The position numbers and the translations under genes are program-made. DNA of 5,199 nt, taken from assembly GCA_014378345.1 (NCBI GenBank), contig JACMNW010000356.1, forward strand, positions 1 through 5,199. The letters run 5' to 3'. The DNA comes from Pseudorhodobacter sp. GTDB lineage: Bacteria > Pseudomonadota > Alphaproteobacteria > Rhodobacterales > Rhodobacteraceae. How positions within the stretch are numbered: position 1 is the first letter of the stretch; every line of letters begins with the position of its first letter. Under the pieces are notes generated by a model. It ran no database searches. It was not told where the DNA came from and saw only the letters and a program-made list of their open reading frames with translations. Below are positions 1 to 4,472 of this stretch, one piece after another.

Positions 1-291
1 ACCTTCGGGCCGCTGGCGCCCTTGTTCAAATTCGACACCGAAGAAGAAGTCATCCAACGCGCCAACGACACAATCTTTGGCCTCGCAAGCTACTTCTATG
101 CCCGCGATATCGGCCGCATCACCCGCGTGCAGGAACAGCTTGAATACGGCATGGTCGGCGTCAACACCGGCCTGATTTCCAACGAAATGGCCCCTTTCGG
201 CGGCGTCAAACAATCTGGCCTTGGCCGCGAAGGCAGCCGTCACGGCATCGACGACTACATGGAACTGAAATACATCTGCTTGTCGATCTGA
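1..291 (+). CDS. gabD: NAD(P)-dependent succinate-semialdehyde dehydrogenase, C-terminal 96 residues (partial)
   Basis: The reading frame is open from base 1 and ends at TGA 289-291, so only the C-terminus of a roughly 480-residue aldehyde dehydrogenase is present. The enzyme oxidises succinate semialdehyde to succinate at the end of the GABA degradation route, in the cytoplasm. Visible family signatures are TFGPLAPLFKF at the left edge, the segment around FGLASYFYARD, GMVGVNTGLISNEMAPFGG, and the ending KQSGLGREGSRHGIDDYMELKY. This last block is typical of GabD rather than of generic aldehyde dehydrogenases. The catalytic Cys and Glu lie upstream of the window and cannot be checked. A TTG at 22 is an internal Leu codon, not a start. 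A rho-independent terminator follows 12 bases after the stop. A closely related semialdehyde dehydrogenase with another substrate cannot be excluded from this fragment. Confidence 0.92.
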   Translation, partial: TFGPLAPLFKFDTEEEVIQRANDTIFGLASYFYARDIGRITRVQEQLEYGMVGVNTGLISNEMAPFGGVKQSGLGREGSRHGIDDYMELKYICLSI

Positions 292-303
292 CCCAAATTT
301 CAG

Positions 304-329
304 GGGCGGGCCGCGTGCTCGCCCTTTTT
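304..329 (+). terminator. Rho-independent terminator after gabD
   Basis: GGGCGGGC (304-311) pairs with GCTCGCCC (317-324), with one G-T wobble, around a 5-nt loop, and is followed by five T (325-329). It sits between the gabD stop and the cupin start. The cupin gene therefore either depends on readthrough or has a promoter inside or upstream of this hairpin; the 20 bases left before its ATG are too few for a full promoter. Confidence 0.85.
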
Positions 330-349
330 CATTCTGAAAGGCCAAACCA

Positions 350-703
350 ATGCAAACCATCACCAAACTGCCCGCCCTGTCCACCGTCACCCCCTCCACC
401 GCCGATCTGGATGGCTGGATCGTCACCGAAGGCAGCCCCAAAATGTCTACCTGGGTGCTACACACCACTGCCGATGGCACCATGATGTCGGGCTACTGGG
501 AATGCAGCCCCGGCAGCTATCACGCCACTTACACGGCGTATGAATTCGTCCACCTGATTGCTGGCCGTATCGTGATCACGCCCGATGGCGGCACCCCTGT
601 CACTGTTGTGGCAGGTGACGCCTTCGCAGTGGAAAAAGACTTCAAAGGTATTTGGAAAATCGAAGAAGCCGTCCGCAAGCATTTCGATTTCAAGCTGGAC
701 TGA
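350..703 (+). CDS. Cupin domain protein of the DUF861 / cupin_3 type
   Basis: This is a 117-residue single-domain beta-barrel protein, probably cytoplasmic, with the length usual for stand-alone cupin_3 proteins. Cupin motif 1 is at about residues 55-72, with Glu65 six residues before Gly72. Motif 2 begins at Gly89-Asp90 and runs into the DUF861 hallmark G-x-W-x-(I/V)-x-E-x-x-R-K (100-110), ending KHFDF. The classical His-x-His metal pair is not intact: His58 is present but the second position is Thr60. The motif 2 His is replaced by Trp102, so metal binding is doubtful or uses other ligands. The family includes the ureidoglycine aminohydrolase and EutQ-like cupins, but the substrate here is unknown. 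The start at 350 is preceded by GAAAGG at about 8 bases. It lies directly downstream of gabD, which may hint at a related catabolic role (inference). Confidence 0.93.
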   Translation: MQTITKLPALSTVTPSTADLDGWIVTEGSPKMSTWVLHTTADGTMMSGYWECSPGSYHATYTAYEFVHLIAGRIVITPDGGTPVTVVAGDAFAVEKDFKGIWKIEEAVRKHFDFKLD

Positions 704-737
704 AAAATTCGCGGTCCAATCTTACCAAACGCGCCGT

Positions 738-805
738 CGCAACCCCGGACTTGATCCGGGGCCCAATGTGCAAGCGAAAGGCCCCAGATCAAGTCCGGGG
801 CTGCG
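738..805. repeat. Nested palindromic repeat (two inverted copies of a CCCCGGACTTGATCCGGGG-type unit)
   Basis: The arm at 738-762 is matched in inverted orientation by 781-805 over 25 positions with two mismatches (742/801 and 757/786), separated by an 18-base spacer. Each arm is also self-complementary. The unit at 743-761 folds as CCCCGGA / TCCGGGG around CTTGA; the unit at 782-800 does the same with one mismatch. The sequence can therefore form either two small hairpins or one long stem. It lies between two convergent genes. I recall this palindrome as a dispersed intergenic repeat in many alphaproteobacterial genomes; copy number in this genome cannot be seen here. Confidence 0.85.
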
Positions 806-814
806 CACAAACGA

Positions 815-844
815 AAAAGGGGGCAGCTTTCGCTGCCCCCTTTT
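815..844. terminator. Bidirectional rho-independent terminator between cupin and cold-shock genes
   Basis: AAAAGGGGGCAGC (815-827) is perfectly complementary to GCTGCCCCCTTTT (832-844) around a TTTC loop. The GC-rich core is flanked by an A run on the left and a T run on the right, so it can end the plus-strand cupin transcript and the minus-strand csp transcript, whose stop lies 20 bases away. Confidence 0.9.
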
Positions 845-863
845 CCAATTCAATACCCGAAAA

Positions 864-1070
864 TCAAGCCAGCGCGAGGTTCGTTGCCGACTCGCGGCCG
901 TCACGGCCTGCTTCGATGTCGAACGTTACAGCTTGGCCGTCGTCCAACTGGCGGATGCCTGCGCGCTCAAGGGCTGAGATGTGCACGAACACATCGCGGT
1001 TGCCATTTGCTGGTGCAATAAAGCCGAAGCCTTTAGTTGCGTTAAACCATTTCACGGTGCCATTGGCCAT
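864..1070 (-). CDS. Cold-shock domain protein (CspA family)
   Basis: This is a 68-residue single cold-shock domain, the normal length for bacterial Csp proteins, which bind single-stranded RNA and DNA in the cytoplasm and melt RNA structure. It opens MANGTVKWFNATKGFGFI. RNP1 (KGFGFI) is at residues 13-18 and RNP2 (DVFVHIS) at 26-32; the C-terminal strand reads GQAVTFDIE. The ATG at 1070 is chosen because the family begins there and because GGAG (minus strand of 1079-1082) lies 8 bases upstream. A longer in-frame extension to 1250 is untranslated leader in my reading. Termination is at the hairpin 815-844. The gene is convergent with the cupin gene and divergent from the CBS-domain membrane protein. 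Whether expression is cold-induced or constitutive cannot be told from the sequence. Confidence 0.96.
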   Translation of the reverse strand: MANGTVKWFNATKGFGFIAPANGNRDVFVHISALERAGIRQLDDGQAVTFDIEAGRDGRESATNLALA

Positions 1071-1078
1071 CGTGTTTA

Positions 1079-1082
1079 CTCC
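1079..1082 (-). promoter_or_regulatory. Shine-Dalgarno site of the cold-shock gene
   Basis: GGAG on the minus strand lies 8 bases before the ATG at 1070. It supports that start over any in-frame start further upstream in the leader. Confidence 0.75.
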
Positions 1083-1186
1083 ATCATTTTTGCCATCCGC
1101 GAAACTGCGATGACCCGGCTGTGTGTCTAGATCGAGACTGCAGCCACAAGGGAACAGAGGGTCGATTAAGAAAGCGTCGCCCGCGT

Positions 1187-1215
1187 CACATAGGGCCGCC
1201 CCCCCACATTTGCAA
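1187..1215 (-). promoter_or_regulatory. Candidate sigma-70-type promoter for the cold-shock gene
   Basis: On the minus strand, TTGCAA (1210-1215) and TATGTG (1187-1192) are separated by 17 bases. A start near 1180 would give a 5' leader of about 110 nt, in keeping with the long leaders known for csp mRNAs. The spacer contains a run of seven G, which is unusual, and both boxes deviate from consensus. Confidence 0.35.
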
Positions 1216-1238
1216 GACATTTGATAAAACACTGTATT
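1210..1238 (+). promoter_or_regulatory. Weak candidate promoter for the CBS-domain membrane protein gene
   Basis: TTGCAA (1210-1215) is its own reverse complement, so it could also serve as a plus-strand -35 box. TGTATT (1233-1238) follows after 17 bases and matches the -10 consensus at four of six positions. Transcription would start near 1245, about 80 bases before the ATG. Confidence 0.25.
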
Positions 1239-1327
1239 TATGGCACGCATCTGCCGCCAATGCGCAGTATCCCTTGCGACAAACCCCGCACCGCCTTACC
1301 TTGCCTTCACCTAATCATCCGGACCCA

Positions 1328-2602
1328 ATGCTTACCGAAATTATCATCGTCGTCGTTCTAATCGTGCTGAACGGCGGGCTGTCCATGTCTGAACTGGCGT
1401 TCGTATCGTCGCGCCCCGCACGTTTGCGCGCAATTGCTGAAGGTGGTAGCACCCGTGCCGCCACGGCCCTGCGCCTTTGCGAAGACCCCGGCAAATTTCT
1501 CTCGTCCGTGCAACTTGGCATGACGCTGGTTGGTGTGCTGTCGGGCGCTTTCTCCGGCGCCACGCTTGGCACCCGCTTCTCAGGTTTTCTTGCAGCAGAA
1601 GGCATCGATAAAGACTGGGCCAACACACTTGGCGTCGGCGGCGTCGTGGTTGTCCTCACTTACCTCACCCTTATCATCGGTGAACTGGTTCCCAAACAAA
1701 TCGCCCTGCGCAACCCCGAAGCCATCGCCATGCGGGCGGCCCCCTTTATGGTCTGGATCGCACGCATCGCCTCGCCCCTTGTCTGGCTGCTGGATTGGTC
1801 GGGCCGCATGGTATTGGCCATGCTTGGTGTCTCGCGCGATAGCAAAGCCCGCGTCACCGAAGAAGAGGTGCGCACAATCCTTGCCGAAGCCAAGTATGAC
1901 GGTGTGATTGAGGACGAAGAACAGGAAATGCTTTCGGGTGTCATGCGTCTGGCAGACCGGTCCGCCCGCGCGCTAATGACGCCGCGCCGCGATGTTGAAC
2001 TGGTTGATCTGCAAGGCACGCCCGAAGAAACCATTGCCGCCATCCGCGCCTCAGGTCGCCCGCGCATTCCCGTGCGCAACCGAGAAACAGATGAAGTTGT
2101 CGGCGTTCTGTATATGACCGATGCTTTCGCGGCCATATCCCAGGGCCAACCGCTGGATGTCGCTAAACTGATGCGCGAAGTGCCGGTCGTTACCGACAAG
2201 GCAGATGCGCTGGCTGTTATTGAAATCCTTCGCGCCTCGCCCAATCATATGGCGCTGGTTTACGATGAACACGGCAGCTTTGAAGGCATTATCACCACTG
2301 GTGATATTCTGGAGGCGATTACCGGCACATTCTTGGAACATAAGTCCGAAGAACCTGCCATGTTCCAGCGGTCAGATGACACTTGGCTTGTTGCGGGCTG
2401 GATGCCGGTAGACGAGTTTTGCGAACGAATGGCCCTGCCGCGCACCATGGCTGGCGACTATGATACAGTCGCCGGGCTAATGCTGCACCAGTTCCACCGA
2501 CTGCCAGACCTCGGAGATAGTTTCACCGCCGACGGTCACAGGTTTGAAGTTATCGATCTGGATGATCGTCGAATTGACAAGGTTCTTGTCACGCGGTTGT
2601 AA
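1328..2602 (+). CDS. Hemolysin family / CNNM-CorC-like membrane protein with CBS pair
   Basis: This 424-residue protein has the full CNNM (DUF21) - CBS pair - CorC/HlyC C-terminal architecture and is close to the usual length. The membrane domain covers about residues 1-165, with hydrophobic helices near 4-22, 58-80, 101-120 and 135-165. It carries the family motifs NGGLSMSELAFVS (15-27), VQLGMTLVGVLSGAF (61-75) and GELVPKQIALRNPE (118-131). CBS 1 begins near MTPRRDVELVD (217-227) and CBS 2 spans about 280-335. The CorC_HlyC domain, about 345-424, ends the protein. Relatives are implicated in Mg2+ or other divalent-cation transport or tolerance, and the 'hemolysin' name is historical. ATG 1328 is chosen because the N-terminal helix starts there. 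In-frame extension to a GTG at 1121 would cross the divergent promoter region and adds nothing family-like. The ribosome site is weak (GGA at 1321-1323). No clear terminator follows. Confidence 0.95.
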   Translation: MLTEIIIVVVLIVLNGGLSMSELAFVSSRPARLRAIAEGGSTRAATALRLCEDPGKFLSSVQLGMTLVGVLSGAFSGATLGTRFSGFLAAEGIDKDWANTLGVGGVVVVLTYLTLIIGELVPKQIALRNPEAIAMRAAPFMVWIARIASPLVWLLDWSGRMVLAMLGVSRDSKARVTEEEVRTILAEAKYDGVIEDEEQEMLSGVMRLADRSARALMTPRRDVELVDLQGTPEETIAAIRASGRPRIPVRNRETDEVVGVLYMTDAFAAISQGQPLDVAKLMREVPVVTDKADALAVIEILRASPNHMALVYDEHGSFEGIITTGDILEAITGTFLEHKSEEPAMFQRSDDTWLVAGWMPVDEFCERMALPRTMAGDYDTVAGLMLHQFHRLPDLGDSFTADGHRFEVIDLDDRRIDKVLVTRL

Positions 2603-2746
2603 ATCACTTGCCCGCACAGTTTGTGCAGGTGGCACCACCACATTATTGTTTATAGCCTTCTGCCCCAAGCCAGCGGTCGCCTGCCTTGGCGGGCCGCCGT
2701 GCTTGTGAAAAGATATTGCCACACGTGTCACCCAAAAAGGCGCTGG

Positions 2747-2813
2747 CAAACAGCAATCGTTACGCATCACACACAGAGGAGGAAAACAAAGCGAACAAAC
2801 AGCACGGGTTACG
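2747..2813. repeat. Two-copy direct repeat CAAACAGCA-N3-GTTACG
   Basis: CAAACAGCA followed after three bases by GTTACG occurs at 2747-2764 and again at 2796-2813. The inner spacing is identical, 15 of the 15 defined positions match, and the units start 49 bases apart. A strong ribosome-site-like AGAGGAGG (2775-2782) lies between them without a start codon behind it. Confidence 0.7.
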
Positions 2814-2846
2814 AAAAAAACTTATACAAATACCGGGTCACTCAGG

Positions 2847-3249
2847 CCACTTGTTACGCAAGAACGAAGCCACAAAAATACAACCAGTCATAAAACATCA
2901 GGCATACGTAGTAAAACTACACTCATAAAAACAAACAAAAATACTTACTTCATTACGATTAAAACAGGTTACTGGTCCCATTTACAAAACACTTCTAACA
3001 ACTTTTTCCCGTTTTCAGGACGCGCCATCTTGACCTACCGCCAACAGGTCGCGTCACTGAAAAGGGCAAACAACTTTTTCGTCAATCAACAGGAAACAAG
3101 AAAAAAACTCTTGCACAACACATTTACTAAAATCGGAACCAATCACACGCCAACAAGCCACTCGTTCCGTCGTCACCACAACCACTCGTTACTTAAACAG
3201 GCATACCAACTACAACTTGTTACTATGGTACCGGGTCAACTTGTTACTA
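2847..3249. repeat. Dispersed direct repeat family C(C/A)ACT(C/T)GTTAC
   Basis: Copies are at 2847-2857 (CCACTTGTTAC), 3158-3168 (CCACTCGTTCC), 3182-3192 (CCACTCGTTAC), 3213-3223 and 3237-3247 (both CAACTTGTTAC). The last two extend to a perfect 13-bp repeat, CAACTTGTTACTA. The last four copies start 24, 31 and 24 bases apart. Two further words recur beside them: TACCGGGTCA at 2831-2840 and 3229-3238, and CAGGCATAC at 2899-2907 and 3198-3206. The pattern resembles an iteron or operator array in a loose sense; the binding protein, if any, is unknown. Confidence 0.65.
2997..3080. repeat. Long imperfect hairpin flanked by a 12-bp direct repeat
   Basis: AACAACTTTTTC occurs at 2997-3008 and 3069-3080, 72 bases apart. 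Between the copies, TTTTCAG plus GACGCG (3012-3024) pair with CGCGTC and CTGAAAA (3050-3055, 3057-3063), with only A3056 bulged. The stem can be extended outward by CCC/GGG (3008-3010 with 3064-3066, G3011 bulged) and inward by ACCT/AGGT (3033-3036 with 3046-3049). That is about 20 base pairs in all. There is no T run directly at its foot, so it is not a standard terminator. Confidence 0.7.
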
Positions 3250-3309
3250 CACACTCTCTCTATGCATTCAGTTTTCGCATAACTCGCCCCGGTTGAACAC
3301 TAGGATTTT

Positions 3310-3339
3310 GGGACATGCCTTTTTAGACAGGTGTATAAT
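3310..3339 (+). promoter_or_regulatory. Sigma-70-like promoter without an obvious gene
   Basis: A perfect TATAAT (3334-3339) is preceded after 18 bases by GGGACA (3310-3315), which shares GACA with the -35 consensus. A transcript would start near 3346. No supported coding region follows until the sigma factor gene about 580 bases on, so it could drive an untranslated RNA or a very long leader. In AT-richer DNA a chance match is possible. Confidence 0.35.
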
Positions 3340-3382
3340 TGCGTTTTTTGCAAATTGTAACGAAACTGTATTGTTTAGCCGT

Positions 3383-3407
3383 GATGGGCCTACAATGGGG
3401 CCCAATC
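3383..3407 (+). other. Hairpin downstream of the orphan promoter
   Basis: GATGGGCC (3383-3390) pairs with GGCCC (3399-3403) and ATC (3405-3407), with A3404 bulged, around an 8-nt loop. It lies about 40 bases after the predicted start of the 3310-3339 promoter. No T run follows directly, so termination is not supported. Confidence 0.4.
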
Positions 3408-3926
3408 AAGAGAATTGTTTTCATATGGACCATACCTTTAACCATGCTTCAGCCAACAGATTAACCCCCGCTTTTGCCCCAAAATCAGAAATTGATTCGG
3501 TGTTTGCCCCAGCAACTCTGAGATGATTCTTGTCCATTTGGTAAAATTGTTGCGCTGCAGCAAATCCGTTAAATCAACAAGATAGGCAATTTTTCGGTCG
3601 ATTTATGCTGCAAGTGCACTGCCAACCGATTGAACCGGCATTCACAAGCAAAGAACATGCATAGACCCACCGGCAAGGTGAAGAATGTACATGCGCCAAA
3701 GCCAGATCGTTAACCCGTTGGTGCACAAACGAAACCGACTAAAACAGAGGTAATTTAAGTGGGGGTCAGCCACACAATCGCGGCTTGAAACCAAGGCGGC
3801 AAAGGTACTTTTTCGCCCAATCGCAGGAAACCCGGGACAGAAAAGCGAAATGAACCTGCGTGTCGCATTTGAAAATACCACGGCCTCGCCAAGGATTGCT
3901 CTTTCATATCCGTCTCACTTATCGTG

Positions 3927-4472
3927 ATGCTCATGGAACCGCCCGATGAAACTCTTGCCTCCGCCGCCGCAACCGGCGACCGCGACGCTTTTGCGGCCCT
4001 TCTTGCCCGGCACTACGACCGTATCTTCAACCTCACTTACCGCCTGCTCGGAAGCCGCGCCGAAGCGCAGGATCTGACTCAGGATATCTGCGCAGCACTT
4101 CCTGCCAAACTTCGCGGATGGCGTGGTGAGGCGCGGTTTTCAACCTGGCTTTACCGCGTGATCGTAAACGCCGCCCACGATTTGCGCCGCCGCCGCGCCA
4201 CCTATTCCCGCGCTACCGCTGGCTGGGGCGACTGGGAAATCGCCCGGCAGGACGAGATAGAAACCGACCGCGCCGCACAGGACTGGCTGACCCAAACCAT
4301 GACCCGCCTTTCCCCCGACCTGCGTGATACCGCCGCCCTGATCTTGGGCTGCGACATGACCCAAGCAGAGGCAGGTCTGATCTTGGGAATTTCCGAAGGC
4401 ACCGTCGCATGGCGGATGTCTGAGTTAAAGAAACGCCTGCGCGCCATCGCGGCCGAGGAGGCAAAGTTATGA
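3927..4472 (+). CDS. ECF-type RNA polymerase sigma factor
   Basis: This 181-residue protein has only sigma regions 2 and 4, as expected for extracytoplasmic-function sigma factors, which direct RNA polymerase to a small regulon and are usually held by an anti-sigma partner. Region 2 is at about residues 20-90: DAFAALLARHYDRIFNLTYR, then the LGSRAEAQDLTQDI segment, then FSTWLYRVIVNAAHDLRRRR. Region 4 is at about 125-173 and ends in the helix-turn-helix MTQAEAGLILGISEGTV plus AWRMSELKKRL. The start is uncertain: GTG 3924, ATG 3927 and ATG 3933 are in frame and none has a clear ribosome site. The third gives MEPPDET, which looks most family-like. The stop overlaps the next start (ATGA), so the two genes are co-translated. 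No convincing autoregulatory ECF promoter was found upstream. Confidence 0.94.
   Translation: MLMEPPDETLASAAATGDRDAFAALLARHYDRIFNLTYRLLGSRAEAQDLTQDICAALPAKLRGWRGEARFSTWLYRVIVNAAHDLRRRRATYSRATAGWGDWEIARQDEIETDRAAQDWLTQTMTRLSPDLRDTAALILGCDMTQAEAGLILGISEGTVAWRMSELKKRLRAIAAEEAKL
4455..4461 (+). promoter_or_regulatory. Strong Shine-Dalgarno site for the VWA-type gene
   Basis: GAGGAGG lies inside the last codons of the sigma factor gene, 7 bases before the ATG at 4469. It fixes that start and shows that the downstream protein is made efficiently from the same message. Confidence 0.88.

Larger units (their letters stand above)
2603..3923. other. 1.3-kb stretch without a convincing gene
   Basis: None of the open frames here has G/C-biased third positions like the neighbouring genes, a recognisable family motif, or a ribosome site at a usable start. 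Base composition is shifted: in 2881-2940 the plus strand has 32 A, 14 C, 9 T and 5 G, and A plus C make up 42 of 60 bases in both 3061-3120 and 3121-3180. It contains the short direct repeats, hairpins and promoter-like site listed separately. From about 3540 to 3923 I see nothing definite. A decayed insertion, a non-coding RNA locus or a rapidly evolving spacer are all possible. Confidence 0.7.

Noticed and set aside
1121..1327. A 69-codon N-terminal extension of the CBS-domain protein from a GTG
   Set aside because: It crosses the divergent regulatory region, has no family counterpart, and would bury the typical N-terminal helix that starts at ATG 1328.
2614..2694. Hairpins GCACA/TGTGC (2614-2626) and GCCTGC/GCGGGC (2679-2694) after the CBS-domain gene
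   Set aside because: Short stems without a following T run; not supported as terminators.
2775..2782. AGAGGAGG, an excellent ribosome-binding sequence
   Set aside because: No ATG, GTG or TTG follows within about 30 bases, so it does not define a gene.
2686..2928. An 80-codon open frame on the plus strand beginning at a TTG
   Set aside because: No ribosome site at the start, Lys/Asn/His-rich composition that simply reflects the A/C skew, no family resemblance, and it runs through the direct repeats.
3135..3166. GGAACC followed by CGTT, resembling an ECF sigma promoter
   Set aside because: The spacing is 22 bases where about 16-17 is expected, and the CGTT is part of a direct repeat.
2847..3249. 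CRISPR array
   Set aside because: The repeats are only 9-13 bp, diverged and irregularly spaced overall, and no cas gene is nearby.
3030..3296. An 88-codon plus-strand open frame
   Set aside because: It starts at a TTG inside the hairpin with no ribosome site, and its repeated peptide words come from the GTTAC repeats in the DNA.
3293..3526. A 77-codon plus-strand open frame downstream of the GTTAC array
   Set aside because: The TTG start has no ribosome site, third codon positions are not G/C-biased, and the orphan promoter lies inside it. I do not recognise the protein.
3421..3537. A 38-residue minus-strand frame starting MDKNHLRV
   Set aside because: Short, with no ribosome site and no recognisable family; chance is sufficient.
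3595..3660. GGTTCAATC on the minus strand, resembling a tRNA T-loop
   Set aside because: No acceptor, D-arm or anticodon stem can be fitted around it.
3642..3881. A 79-codon minus-strand open frame, overlapped by a 50-codon ATG frame at 3755-3907
   Set aside because: Neither has a convincing ribosome site or a recognisable motif. A transposase remnant was considered, but no DDE or similar motif is visible.
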